NCBI GenBank assembly: GCA_021298725.1 | Contig: JAJTDU010000003.1 | Coordinates: forward strand, 1-55,662 | Source: Verrucomicrobiaceae bacterium | Lineage (GTDB): Bacteria; Verrucomicrobiota; Verrucomicrobiia; Verrucomicrobiales; Verrucomicrobiaceae | Length of the DNA stretch: 55,662 nt | Direction: 5' to 3' | Shown: positions 9,248 through 19,382 of the stretch, in pieces | Layout of the letters: each line of letters starts with the position of its first letter | How positions within the stretch are numbered: position 1 is the first letter of the stretch | Notes under the pieces: model-generated | Database searches by the model: none | Told to the model about the DNA's origin: nothing | The model's input: only the letters and a program-made list of their open reading frames with translations | Position numbers and translations under genes: made by a program

Positions 9248-12097
9248 AGTGTTTGTCCTCTGTTTGTTGTTGGTTGCGTTGTTGTTTTGTTTTGCCACAG
9301 ACGCGCTTTTGACGGCACCTCCACGGACATTTTTTCCTGCGGAGACCGAAGCGGTCGCGCGCTTTTCTTCGATCGCAGCCTGCGCAGCGGCAAGGCGGGC
9401 GACGGGAACTCGGAAAGGACTGCAACTCACATAAGTGAGGCCCACACGGTGGCAGAATTTGACGCTGTCAGGATCACCGCCGTGCTCACCGCAGATACCG
9501 AGCTTGATGTCGGGCTTGGTCTTGCGGCCTTTGGCGATGGCGATCTCGATGAGCTGACCGACGCCGGTCTGGTCCAGAGTGGCGAAGGGGTTCTTCTTGA
9601 AGATCTCGTTCTCGGTGTAGGGCATCAGGAAGCTGCCCATGTCGTCACGGCTCATGCCGAGAGCGGTCTGGGTGAGATCGTTGGTGCCGAAGCTGAAGAA
9701 CTGCGCCGTTTCGGCGATCTCATCAGCCGTCAGTGCTCCACGCGGCACTTCAATCATGGTGCCAACGAGATAATCGAGCTTCACTTTTTTCTCGCTCATC
9801 ACTTCTTTCGCAACTTTATGCACGATTTCGACCTGGAGGTCGAGTTCTTTCTTAAAGCCGACGAGAGGAATCATGACCTCAGGCTTCACCTTGATCTTCT
9901 TCTTCAAAACATCCGCTGCCGCTTCGAAGATCGCACGCGCCTGCATTTCCGTGATCTCAGGATACGCGATGCCGAGGCGGCAGCCGCGATGTCCGAGCAT
10001 CGGATTGAACTCGTGCAAGGCCTGCACGCGAGCGGTGACTTTTTCAACAGGGACGCCCATCTTCTTGGCAAGTTCTGCCTGGGACTTCTCGTCATGCGGA
10101 ACGAACTCGTGAAGAGGAGGATCAAGCAGACGAATCGTCGCGGGCAGTCCTTTAAGAGCCGTGAAGATGCCAGTAAAGTCCTCACGTTGATACGGAAGGA
10201 GTTTCGCGATCGCGGCTTTGCGGTCGGTGAGGTTGTCCGCGAGGATCATCTCACGAACGGCGTCGATGCGGTCACCTTCAAAGAACATGTGTTCCGTGCG
10301 GGTGAGGCCGATGCCCTGCGCACCGAATGCGATGGCGTTCTGCGTCTGCTCAGGTGTGTCGGCGTTCGTGCGGACCTGAAGGCGGGTGGCCTTGGAGCAC
10401 CAGCTCATGAGCTGGTTGAAGCTCTTGAACTTCTCAGTGCTCTGAGCTGCCTTGTCTCCGCTGATCATGCCGGTGATGATCTCGGAATGAGCGGTTTTGA
10501 GCTGGCCAGCGTAAACGATGCCGCTGGTGCCGTCGATGGAGAGATAGTCACCTTCATTGAAGGTCTGACCTGCAACGGTGACCGTCTTCTTGTCGTAGTT
10601 GATGTCGAGAGCAGCGGCACCGCAGATGCACACTTTACCCATCTGACGGGCAACAAGAGCCGCGTGGGAGGAAACGCCACCGCGCGCGGTGAGGATGCCT
10701 TCCGCAGCGATCATGCCACGAAGATCTTCAGGGCTGGTCTCATTGCGGACGAGGAGAACCTTCTCACCTTTTTGCTCGGCGATGACGGCACGGTCGGCGT
10801 TGAGGTAGATCTTGCCAGAAGCGGCACCAGGACCGGCTGGAAGACCCGAGGCGATGGCCTTGGCCTTCTTCACCTCGGCAAGGTCGAAGATCGGAGCGAG
10901 AAGTTGCTCGAGCTGATCGGCAGGATTGCGCAGCACGGCGGTCTCCCAGTCGATGAGCTTTTCCTTCACCATGTCGATGGAGAACTTCAGAGCGGCGGCT
11001 GCAGTGCGCTTGCCGTTGCGGGTCTGAAGCATGAACAGTTTGCCTTCCTGCACAGTGAACTCGATGTCCTGCACGTCTTTGAAATGCTTTTCAAGCGTCT
11101 GGCGAACTTTCATCAGCTCGGCATACGACTTCGGCATTTCCTTCTTCAACTGGGCCACTGGCTCAGGAGTGCGCACGCCAGCCACGACGTCTTCGCCTTG
11201 GGCGTTGATGAGGAACTCCCCGTAGAACTCGTTGACGCCGTTGGCAGGGTTACGCGTGAAGGCCACGCCGGAACCGGAAGTGTTGCCGGTATTGCCGAAG
11301 ACCATTGCCTGCACATTCACGGCGGTGCCCCACTCGGCGGGGATGCCATATTTGCGGCGGTAAACGATCGCGCGATCGTTCATCCATGAACCAAACACAG
11401 CGCCAGCAGCGCCACGAAGCTGATCCCACGGATCACTTGGGAAATTCTTACCGCTGCGCTCTTTGACGAGCTGCTTGAAGCGTTTCACGAGATCCTGTTG
11501 GTCTTCGGCAGTGAGATCGCTGTCGAGGATGTCCTTGTGATACTTCTCGTGCTTGAACTCCTCAATGATGGTCTCGAAGGGCTCATGGTCTTCACCTTCG
11601 CGCTTCTGCACGCCCATGACGACGTCACCATACATCTGAACGAAACGGCGGTAGCAGTCCCAAGCGAAGCGCTCGTTGTTCGTCGCGGTCACGAGTGAGA
11701 GAACGGTCTGGTCATTGAGGCCAAGGTTCAAAATCGTGTCCATCATGCCGGGCATGGAGTCACGCGCGCCAGAGCGCACAGCGACGAGAAGTGGGAAGCC
11801 TTTGGCATCACCGAACTTGTAGCCCATGATCTTTTCCATGCTCTTGACCGCTGCTTCCATCTGCGCCTGAAGCGCGACAGGATAGGTCTTCTTGTTCTCG
11901 TAGAAATAGGTGCAGACCTCGGTGCTGATGGTAAACCCGGGAGGCACTGGGAGGCCGATGCGGCTCATCTCCGCGAGGTTGGCACCCTTGCCGCCCAACA
12001 ATGCTTTCATGGAGCCGTCTCCGTCTGCTTTCCCTGCTCCGAAGGAATAGACATATTTCTTTTTATCTGCGCCGCTTTTGGTTGCTTGCTTTGCCAT
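9092..12097 (-). CDS. ppdK: pyruvate, phosphate dikinase with in-frame C-terminal Lys/Ala-rich extension
   Basis: [44 protein letters not shown] phosphohistidine domain; [29 protein letters not shown]; no stop before the KA-rich tail. Confidence 0.93.
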   Translation of the reverse strand: MAKQATKSGADKKKYVYSFGAGKADGDGSMKALLGGKGANLAEMSRIGLPVPPGFTISTEVCTYFYENKKTYPVALQAQMEAAVKSMEKIMGYKFGDAKGFPLLVAVRSGARDSMPGMMDTILNLGLNDQTVLSLVTATNNERFAWDCYRRFVQMYGDVVMGVQKREGEDHEPFETIIEEFKHEKYHKDILDSDLTAEDQQDLVKRFKQLVKERSGKNFPSDPWDQLRGAAGAVFGSWMNDRAIVYRRKYGIPAEWGTAVNVQAMVFGNTGNTSGSGVAFTRNPANGVNEFYGEFLINAQGEDVVAGVRTPEPVAQLKKEMPKSYAELMKVRQTLEKHFKDVQDIEFTVQEGKLFMLQTRNGKRTAAAALKFSIDMVKEKLIDWETAVLRNPADQLEQLLAPIFDLAEVKKAKAIASGLPAGPGAASGKIYLNADRAVIAEQKGEKVLLVRNETSPEDLRGMIAAEGILTARGGVSSHAALVARQMGKVCICGAAALDINYDKKTVTVAGQTFNEGDYLSIDGTSGIVYAGQLKTAHSEIITGMISGDKAAQSTEKFKSFNQLMSWCSKATRLQVRTNADTPEQTQNAIAFGAQGIGLTRTEHMFFEGDRIDAVREMILADNLTDRKAAIAKLLPYQREDFTGIFTALKGLPATIRLLDPPLHEFVPHDEKSQAELAKKMGVPVEKVTARVQALHEFNPMLGHRGCRLGIAYPEITEMQARAIFEAAADVLKKKIKVKPEVMIPLVGFKKELDLQVEIVHKVAKEVMSEKKVKLDYLVGTMIEVPRGALTADEIAETAQFFSFGTNDLTQTALGMSRDDMGSFLMPYTENEIFKKNPFATLDQTGVGQLIEIAIAKGRKTKPDIKLGICGEHGGDPDSVKFCHRVGLTYVSCSPFRVPVARLAAAQAAIEEKRATASVSAGKNVRGGAVKSASVAKQNNNATNNKQRTNTMAKKAAKKAVKKAAAKAPAKKAAAKAPAKKAAAKAPAKKAAKKAAKKAAKK
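9134..9214 (-). repeat. three perfect tandem copies of a 27-bp unit
   Basis: cttagcaggagcctttgcggcggcttt x3 (9134-9160, 9161-9187, 9188-9214). Confidence 0.97.
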
Positions 12098-12403
12098 AGA
12101 TTTTGCCGGTTGCTTGATTCGAACCGTGGTTGTGTGTGTGTTCAGTGAAGGATGGGACGCGGATTTATAGCGTTCGATTATATGATGCAAGCATTTGTTG
12201 ACAATCAAAAGTTCGGAACCCAACCGCATGGCAAGTAAAGCGTGTCATGCGCTCTTGGAAAAGCTCACGCTGCATTCGTGAACAATGATGAAGATCACCT
12301 GTCCTGATGAGAGGTATTGACGTGAGTATTTAAAACCGATTAAATTCACACGCGTTGAATCTCACACAGTAAGCGCAAGAAAATCCATCCTCCAAAGAAG
12401 ACC

Positions 12404-13060
12404 ATGAAAACCAACCGCCCCATCACTTCATCCAGCCGCCAGGGCTTCACGCTCATTGAGCTGCTGGTCGTCATCGTCATCATCGGAATTCTCGCAAGCT
12501 TAGTGATGTCACAGGCCACCAAGATGATGGAAGACGCGCGCAGACTTCAGGTGCAAACCGTCATTAAAGATCTGCGCATCGCGATCGACAGCTATCAAGT
12601 CGATTACAACCGTTATCCGGTCGACTCCAGCATGCTGAGCGGTTCTGATGGTGAAGACGCTCCAGAATTTGAAACGGATGAAAACACCGGCCTCGTCAGC
12701 GCCTTGATGAGCACCGGTGGCAGCGCTGGCGGTGCCACCGGCGGAGGCGTCAATCTGAACCCCAGAGACATCAAGTATATCGACCTGCCTTTGGCCAAAA
12801 ACGGGATGTTTGGACTCGTGGGTGCTGCCCCGCCCTACAAGCTCGTGGATCTCTGGGGGCAGACCTACCGCGTGTTGCTCGACACCAACGGTGACAAGCA
12901 AGTCATGAATCCCGACCTGAACAATTCCGATCCTAAAATCGCGCAAAACCCCAATGGCCCCCCACCCGAAAAACTCCCCACCGAAGTGGCCATCTACAGC
13001 ATCGGTCAGGACAAAACGGCAAGCACCAAAGACGACATCGTCTCATGGCGCCAGAAGTAA
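12404..13060 (+). CDS. type II secretion/pseudopilin GspG-like protein with prepilin N-methylation motif
   Basis: GFTLIELLVVIVIIGILASLVMSQATKMMEDARR; C-terminal YSIGQDKTASTKDDIVSW as in major pseudopilins. Confidence 0.85.
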   Translation: MKTNRPITSSSRQGFTLIELLVVIVIIGILASLVMSQATKMMEDARRLQVQTVIKDLRIAIDSYQVDYNRYPVDSSMLSGSDGEDAPEFETDENTGLVSALMSTGGSAGGATGGGVNLNPRDIKYIDLPLAKNGMFGLVGAAPPYKLVDLWGQTYRVLLDTNGDKQVMNPDLNNSDPKIAQNPNGPPPEKLPTEVAIYSIGQDKTASTKDDIVSWRQK

Positions 13061-13082
13061 GGCAGCTAAACCTCAGTGATTC

Positions 13083-13115
13083 AAAAAACGCGACATGTTT
13101 AATGTCGCGTTTTTT
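13083..13115. terminator. bidirectional rho-independent terminator
   Basis: aaaaaacgcgacat / atgtcgcgttttt hairpin between convergent gspG-like gene and nuoE. Confidence 0.88.
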
Positions 13116-13125
13116 ATGACTTCGC

Positions 13126-13626
13126 TCAGGTGTATTTCGCCAACAGCTCGCCCGCCCTCTCCGGAGCGACCTTTTCGTAAAAGTCGTCCTCCACCATGCA
13201 GACAGGGCCGAACCCACAACTCGCCAAACACTCGGCAAACTCGATGCTGTATTTTCCATCCTGACTCACCGCGATGGGATGATGATGGTCCGTATGAGAG
13301 CGGTCTATACCGGCTTTTTGGCAAAGAGACTCCATCAACTCGTAGCTACCGGCCATGGCGCAGGAGAGTGTGCGGCAGACGCGGATGTGGAACTTGCCGG
13401 GAGCAGTCTGGCGGAAGCCAGGGTAAAAAGTCACTACCTCAAGCACTTGAATCGGCTCCAAACCAAGCTTGGCGGCCACCCAGGCCACGGCTTCGTCACT
13501 GATGAAGCGAAAATGATGCTGCAGGAGATGCAGCAGCGGCAGCACCGCGCTGCGCTTCGATACGGGATAGTGCGAGATCGCCTCATCCATGCGTTTTTCC
13601 AACTCGGCTGGAACTTCAAAGGCCAT
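13126..13626 (-). CDS. nuoE: NADH-quinone oxidoreductase subunit E
   Basis: VLEVVTFYPGFRQTAPGKFHIRVCRTLSCAMAGS; ECLASCGFGPVCMV 2Fe-2S thioredoxin-like motifs. Confidence 0.93.
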   Translation of the reverse strand: MAFEVPAELEKRMDEAISHYPVSKRSAVLPLLHLLQHHFRFISDEAVAWVAAKLGLEPIQVLEVVTFYPGFRQTAPGKFHIRVCRTLSCAMAGSYELMESLCQKAGIDRSHTDHHHPIAVSQDGKYSIEFAECLASCGFGPVCMVEDDFYEKVAPERAGELLAKYT

Positions 13627-13659
13627 GCGTGCGTGTTCGGGGAGAAAGTGGGTTGGAAA

Positions 13660-14919
13660 TCAGCGGTCACACTCGCCCATCACGAAATCCAGGCTGCCGA
13701 GCACGGCAGGGATGTCGCTGAGCATGTGTCCAGGGATCAGTTTGGAAATGATGCTGAGATTCAGGAAGGAGGGGCTGCGAATTTTCAGACGATGGGGCAC
13801 ACCGCCGCCTGTGCTGTTGATGTAAAAGCCCAACTCACCCTTCGGATTCTCAGCAGAGAAATAAACCTCTCCCGCAGGCGCGTCGATGCCCTGGGTAGAA
13901 ATGATGAAATGGTGGATGAGTTCCTCCATCTTCATCATCACTTTTTCTTTTTTGGGCAGCAGGCCTTTGGCGTCTGCCACATTGATCGGCCCGCCGGGTA
14001 GGTTTGTTAACACCTGACGCAGGATGCGCACGCTTTGACGCATTTCCTCCAGGCGCACGAGGTAGCGGTCATAGCAGTCGCCCTTTGTGCCTACGGGCAC
14101 GTCGAACTCATACTTATCGTAGTCGAGATAAGGCCGGGCTTTGCGGATGTCATGCTCGACGCCTGATCCACGTAAATTGGGGCCCGTGATGCCATAGGCG
14201 ATGGCCTCTTCCTTGGAGATCACGCCGACGTCTTGGGTGCGCTCCATGAAAATGCGGTTTCGAGAGAGCAGCTTGTCAACCTCATCAATCACCGGCTCCA
14301 GCTCGCTGAGGAAACGCTGCACGGAATGCACGAAGCCATCTGGCAAATCGCGGATCTGTCCACCCACGCGGGTGTAGCTCGTAGTGAAGCGTGCTCCAGT
14401 GAGCTGCTCGCAGAGATTGTAGATTTTTTCGCGCTCTGTGAAGGTGTAGAGGAAGACCGTCATAGCCCCCACATCCATCGCAAACACCCCGACTCCCAGC
14501 ATGTGTGCGGAGATACGGGCCAGCTCGCAGCAAATCACACGGATCGCCCTGCCTCGCTCGGGAACTTCCCAGCCCATGAGTTTTTCCACGGCTAGGGCGT
14601 AGGCCACATTGTTCGCCAGCGGTGCCAAGTAATCGAGCCGGTCCGTGTAGGGCACGAACTGGTTGTAATGCATGTTCTCGGCGATTTTTTCGTCACCACG
14701 ATGCAGGAAACCGACATCAGGATCGGCTTTGGTAATGATCTCGCCGTCCAGTTCAAGCACCAAGCGAAGCACACCATGCGTGGCCGGATGGCTTGGCCCC
14801 ATGTTGAGCACCAATTTCTCGCCCACGATGTCCTGGGTCGTCTCTTCCACAGCTTCGAGATGCCGAGCCACCTTCGCGGCGGTATCCGGAGCTTCGTATT
14901 CTCGGGTGACGGTGGGCAT
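13660..14919 (-). CDS. nuoD: NADH-quinone oxidoreductase subunit D
   Basis: LNMGPSHPATHGVLRLVLELDGE; GFLHRGDEKIAE; C-terminal AVLGSLDFVMGECDR. Confidence 0.96.
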   Translation of the reverse strand: MPTVTREYEAPDTAAKVARHLEAVEETTQDIVGEKLVLNMGPSHPATHGVLRLVLELDGEIITKADPDVGFLHRGDEKIAENMHYNQFVPYTDRLDYLAPLANNVAYALAVEKLMGWEVPERGRAIRVICCELARISAHMLGVGVFAMDVGAMTVFLYTFTEREKIYNLCEQLTGARFTTSYTRVGGQIRDLPDGFVHSVQRFLSELEPVIDEVDKLLSRNRIFMERTQDVGVISKEEAIAYGITGPNLRGSGVEHDIRKARPYLDYDKYEFDVPVGTKGDCYDRYLVRLEEMRQSVRILRQVLTNLPGGPINVADAKGLLPKKEKVMMKMEELIHHFIISTQGIDAPAGEVYFSAENPKGELGFYINSTGGGVPHRLKIRSPSFLNLSIISKLIPGHMLSDIPAVLGSLDFVMGECDR

Positions 14920-14955
14920 GAAAAAAAGCGGGGCTGAACTCTGAGGTTAAACCTA

Positions 14956-15009
14956 CCTATCTATGCTGCCCAAACAGCGGCAAGGCGATTTTGTGAAAAA
15001 TTTCACAAG
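14956..15009 (-). promoter_or_regulatory. putative nuoD promoter with CRP/FNR-superfamily-like palindrome
   Basis: 18-bp palindrome TTGTGAAA-AA-TTTCACAA (14991-15008), TTGCCG at 14978-14983, 16-nt spacer, GATAGG at 14956-14961; same layout upstream of nuoI. Confidence 0.6.
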
Positions 15010-15070
15010 CGCCGCTTTGAAGGCCTCATTCAATCCACCCAAACACAAGGAAATAGACCGCTTGAAAAAC

Positions 15071-15949
15071 TCAGGTCCCCAGCGGCTCTACATCGACGCC
15101 CACACCCACCGTGTGATGCCCGCCGCCAGTGATGATGCCACGCACGGGGCTGACGTCGGAGAAATCACGACCGTAGGCCACGGTGATGTGGTCGAGCGAG
15201 GTGAAGCAGTCATTGGTGGGATCGAAGTCCACCCAGCCAAACCTGGGGACAAAGCAGGAAGCCCAGGCATGCGAGGCATCCACGCCGACGAGGCGTGGTT
15301 TCCCCACAGGCGGGTGGGTGCGCAGGTAGCCGCTGATGTAGCGGGCAGGCAGGCCCATGGCACGCATGCTGGCGATGGCGAGATGCGCGAAGTCCTGGCA
15401 GACGCCACGTTTTTTTTCCAACACCTCAGCCAGTGGCGTGCTGACCGTGGTGGCCTTCGGATCGAATACGAACTCACGATGAATGCGTGAGCAGAGATCT
15501 GCGGCGGCGGTGAGAATTGGCCGACCGGGTTTGAAACTGGGCAGGGCGAAGTCACGCAGCGGCATCTCATGCACCAACAGCGGACTGCGGAAGACGAATT
15601 GGCAGGGGTCGAGCAGGTCGATCGGCACCGGATCACGAAACAGCGCGGCCACATCCTCCCAGGGAGGCGTTTGCGCCGGATCAGGCTGCAACACGGGAGC
15701 TAGGGCCACGAGACTGCGCGAGGTGACCTCGAACCGCCCGTGCAGCTTTTGAATGGAGAAGCAGGAGACTTGGTTGCCGAAGGAGTCTTTGTGCTCGGTG
15801 AGCAGATCAGGCTCGGGATCGAAGCTGAGGGTAAACTCCTTACAGCGCTGCGTTTCCGTGTCGCGCGGACGCAGCCGGGCTGCGTGATGCGAGACCGCCA
15901 CCGGGGCGCTGTAGGAATAGGTGGTGCGATGAGTGATGCGGTAATTCAT
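15071..15949 (-). CDS. transglutaminase-like family protein (bacterial transglutaminase N-terminal + transglutaminase core)
   Basis: MNYRITHRTTYSYSAPVAVSHHAARLRPR; KKRGVCQDFAHLAIASMRAMGLPARYISGYL; DASHAWASCFVPRFGWVDFDPTN. Confidence 0.9.
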   Translation of the reverse strand: MNYRITHRTTYSYSAPVAVSHHAARLRPRDTETQRCKEFTLSFDPEPDLLTEHKDSFGNQVSCFSIQKLHGRFEVTSRSLVALAPVLQPDPAQTPPWEDVAALFRDPVPIDLLDPCQFVFRSPLLVHEMPLRDFALPSFKPGRPILTAAADLCSRIHREFVFDPKATTVSTPLAEVLEKKRGVCQDFAHLAIASMRAMGLPARYISGYLRTHPPVGKPRLVGVDASHAWASCFVPRFGWVDFDPTNDCFTSLDHITVAYGRDFSDVSPVRGIITGGGHHTVGVGVDVEPLGT

Positions 15950-18540
15950 CGCGCGGGCGGCGGCGGTTCGGCGGCAGGGTCGGAATCGCTGCTGCTGATG
16001 GTGGAATGGGCGAAGTAAGCGGCGGTGAGCGCGTTGTTGAGCGCGGGCATGGCATCAATGAGCTGCCGAAGCAGCCTAGCGACCTGTGTTTGAGACCACT
16101 GGCCTGGCTCGACGCGGGCGAGTTCCGTGGGATCACACAATTGAAGGTTGGTGCTGTTTTCCAGCAACACGCGCATGGCCGGGGTGAGCACGGCGGAGCT
16201 TTGCTCACGCGGCAGGTGCTTGAACTGCTGGTCGATGCGCTCAAACTGGAAACGCAGGCCGCGCGGATTGAGTTCGTCCAGCATGAGCAGGTCATACACG
16301 GCAGCGAGTTGTGGCAGCAGGCTGTAGCGGTTGCGGTAGGTGATGGTGCTGTCGCCGACTTCGAGAATGGCCTCAAGCAGGCTTGGATTTTCTGCGTCTG
16401 CACTGCGCAGACCAGCCAGCAGCAGCTCGCAGATGTACACGGTGCGCTCGATACGGTGCCCCATGTCGAGGAACATCCAGCCTTGGGCGCGCGTCATGTT
16501 TTCCTTGGCCAGGCCGTGGAAGGAGGCCAGCTCGAGAATGATGCGGGTGAGGACATTCAGCGCGTCAGACATCGGCGTGATGCTGGGCGTGTTGTCATAG
16601 GTGTCCAGGGCATCACTGAGCAGGCTGATGACGCGCCAAGTGTCCACGGAGATGCGGTCACGCAGCAGGATGCCGATGCGTTGGATGTGAGAGACACTGG
16701 AGCGGATGCTGGCGGGATGATGCGCGTCGAAAATGGCCTCCAGGAGCCGGGCTTCGATCTGTTCTTGCTGGGAGGCCAGCACCGAGACGTCCGGCAGGTC
16801 TTCGAGCACGCCGAGGCTTTTCAGTGTTTCTAAAAGCGGCATCAGCAGCGGCGTCTCGCTCATGCCGCTTTCAGGCGAGCAGCGCAGCAGCGTGGAGCGC
16901 AACAGACGGGCGCTGGACTCCGCGCGCTCGGCGTAGCGGCCCAGCCAATACAAATGATTCGCCACACGGCTGCCGAGATTGTGGCCGACACGGCGCAGCT
17001 CGACCGGTGTGCGCGTGGTGGAGAGCAGCGTGACGTTTTCCACCGGCCCCTCGCTGAGAACCCAGGTATCCTTGCTGCTGCCGCCTTTTTGCATGGAGAC
17101 CAGCGGGGAGTCCGTGCTGGCCGCGACGCGCGTCAAAGCGCCCGGCATAGCCATGTAGCCATCTTTCGTGGCCACGAGATAGACACGCACGCTGATCGGC
17201 TTGTGAACGAGCCTGCCGTCTTCCCAAGTCGGCGCGGTGGAGAAGGTCATCTTTTCCTGGGCGGCCCAGCGGTCCGGCGCAAAGCGTAGGCGCTCGATGA
17301 AGGCTGCACGTTCGGCGGCGGCGAGGTTCTCACCGAAATGAACCTCGCGACCGCGCACGCGGAAGGCGCTCTTGATGACGAGCTGGTCGATCCGTTGCTC
17401 CACCTGCCTTCGGGGCGTCTCCTGGCCGCACCACCACGTCGCCACGGAGGGCATGAGCAAGTTTTCACCAAGCAGTTTGCGGCACAGCCCGGGAAGGAAG
17501 GCCATCATCGCTGGTGCTTCGGCCAAGCCGGAGCCCATGGCGTTCGCCAGAGCCACGTTGCCAGCACGAACAGCGCGCACGAGGCCGGGCACGCCGAGCA
17601 TGGAGTCGTTGCGCAGCTCCAGCGGATCGCAGAAATCGTCATCCACACGGCGCAGGATGACATCCACCGGCTCCAGGCCGCTGAGGGTCTTCAAATACAC
17701 GCGGTCGTCGCGCACGGTGAGGTCTTCGCCCTCCACCAGCGTGTAACCGAGATAGCGGGCCAGGTAGGCCTGCTCGAAATACGTTTCATTGTACGGTCCC
17801 GGTGTCAGTAGCACCACACGCGGCTCTCCCGCCGGCCGTGGGGCCAAGGCGGCGAGGGACAACTGCATCTGGCGGAAAAATCCGGCCAGACGCCGCACCC
17901 GCGCGTCACGAAACACCTCCGGCAGCAGTCGGGATGTAATGAGGCGGTTTTCCAGCGCGTAACCCGCGCCCGTGGGAATCTGTGTCCGGTCTGCGATGAC
18001 CCACCAACGACCGTCCTTGGCGCGAGCGATGTCGGCTCCATACACCTGGAGCGGCTTGGCGTTCGGAATCTTGATCCCGTGGCAGGGACGTAGATACGCT
18101 GGTTGCGCGAGCACCATCGCCGCCGGCATGTCACCTTTGCGGATCAGCAATTGCGGACCGTAGCTGTCGGTTAGGACTGCGTTGAGCAGCGTAGCGCGCT
18201 GGATGAGCGCCTTTTCGATGCCCGCCCACTCGACTGCCGAGATCACAAACGGCACCGGATCCATCTGCCAGGGCGTGTCCAAACCCTTGGCATCGTAAAT
18301 GTTAAAAGTCACGCCGCGTTCGGCCAACAGACGGCGGCTGGTGTCAGACAGGCGTTTGACTCCGGCTGAGTCGCGGCGCTGCAGATCAGCGATGACCTGC
18401 TCATAATGCGGCCGCACCTTGCCGGAGGCATCCCTCAGCTCGTCGTAATGTCCAGCGGCCCCAGGAATGTCCGCACGTGGAGCCACAATCCGTGGAGCAG
18501 CGGCAGCGAGGGGTGTGGAGCTTTGGAATTGAGAAATCAA
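15946..18540 (-). CDS. circularly permuted ATP-grasp + alpha-E domain fusion protein
   Basis: N-terminal CP-ATP-grasp motifs (LTPGPYNETYFEQAYLARYLGYTLVEGEDLTVRD) and C-terminal alpha-E (NHLYWLGRYAERAESSARLLR). Confidence 0.9.
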   Translation of the reverse strand: MISQFQSSTPLAAAAPRIVAPRADIPGAAGHYDELRDASGKVRPHYEQVIADLQRRDSAGVKRLSDTSRRLLAERGVTFNIYDAKGLDTPWQMDPVPFVISAVEWAGIEKALIQRATLLNAVLTDSYGPQLLIRKGDMPAAMVLAQPAYLRPCHGIKIPNAKPLQVYGADIARAKDGRWWVIADRTQIPTGAGYALENRLITSRLLPEVFRDARVRRLAGFFRQMQLSLAALAPRPAGEPRVVLLTPGPYNETYFEQAYLARYLGYTLVEGEDLTVRDDRVYLKTLSGLEPVDVILRRVDDDFCDPLELRNDSMLGVPGLVRAVRAGNVALANAMGSGLAEAPAMMAFLPGLCRKLLGENLLMPSVATWWCGQETPRRQVEQRIDQLVIKSAFRVRGREVHFGENLAAAERAAFIERLRFAPDRWAAQEKMTFSTAPTWEDGRLVHKPISVRVYLVATKDGYMAMPGALTRVAASTDSPLVSMQKGGSSKDTWVLSEGPVENVTLLSTTRTPVELRRVGHNLGSRVANHLYWLGRYAERAESSARLLRSTLLRCSPESGMSETPLLMPLLETLKSLGVLEDLPDVSVLASQQEQIEARLLEAIFDAHHPASIRSSVSHIQRIGILLRDRISVDTWRVISLLSDALDTYDNTPSITPMSDALNVLTRIILELASFHGLAKENMTRAQGWMFLDMGHRIERTVYICELLLAGLRSADAENPSLLEAILEVGDSTITYRNRYSLLPQLAAVYDLLMLDELNPRGLRFQFERIDQQFKHLPREQSSAVLTPAMRVLLENSTNLQLCDPTELARVEPGQWSQTQVARLLRQLIDAMPALNNALTAAYFAHSTISSSDSDPAAEPPPPAR

Positions 18541-18701
18541 ATCGCGGGGGCTGGGAGAAGGAAGCAGGGGAAGGCTGACAGTAGGAACCGTTTGACTTCA
18601 CGCATCCCCTTTCTTGCGCAGCATGCGCAAAGGTCGTGCCAGGAATTTTCGCCCCCCGGATGAAAACGCGTTCATGATTTGGCACGGATCTGCGGATCAG
18701 T

Positions 18702-19322
18702 TCAAAATGGCCACTCGATCTCCGTCTCGCCGTGCATGATTTCAGCGAGGATGGGCACGTCGAGGAAGTGTTCGAGTGCCATGCGGTTGCTGATGCTGGC
18801 GGCGTCGCGCTCGTCTTTGACGTAGTTCAGAATGATCCCGGCGCAGGTCAAGCCGCGTGCTTGAATGTTACGGACGGTGAGAATGGTGTGGTTGAGGCAG
18901 CCGAGCTTGTTGTTCACGACGACGATGACGGGCAGCGCCAGCCGCTGCGCGAAGTCGGCCATCGTGGAAAACTCGTTCAGCGGCACTTCCCAGCCGCCCG
19001 CGCCTTCGATGAGGACGTGTTCGTGCTTTTCCGCGAGTTCATGGTAGCACGCGATGACTTCATTCAGTTCAAAGCGGCGGTTTTCCATCAAGGCGGCAGC
19101 ATACGGCGCGGCGGGGACTTTGAACCACACGGGATTGACCTCCTCGACGGTCAAACCTTCGCTGCTGGCGTTGGCGAGATGAATCGCGTCGTCACGCTGA
19201 CCGCAGACGAAGGGCTTGAAGCCGGCGACGCGTTTGCCAGCGCGTTTCAAAGCTTCCAGCAGCAGGCAGGTGACATAGGTCTTGCCTGCGTCGGTGTCGG
19301 TGCCGGTGATGAAGTAATGCAT
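18702..19322 (-). CDS. bioD: dethiobiotin synthase
   Basis: MHYFITGTDTDAGKTYVTCLLLEALK P-loop; VLIEGAGGWEVPLN. Confidence 0.92.
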   Translation of the reverse strand: MHYFITGTDTDAGKTYVTCLLLEALKRAGKRVAGFKPFVCGQRDDAIHLANASSEGLTVEEVNPVWFKVPAAPYAAALMENRRFELNEVIACYHELAEKHEHVLIEGAGGWEVPLNEFSTMADFAQRLALPVIVVVNNKLGCLNHTILTVRNIQARGLTCAGIILNYVKDERDAASISNRMALEHFLDVPILAEIMHGETEIEWPF

Positions 19323-19382
19323 TTTGTTCTCTGTTCCCGGTTTGCGCCACCTCAATAGAGGACGGCGCACCGAGAACCAAGT

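Noticed and set aside
9287-11389. 700-aa plus-strand ORF antisense to ppdK
   Set aside because: GC-rich shadow ORF opposite a clearly coding gene; no recognisable domains, composition typical of antisense translation.
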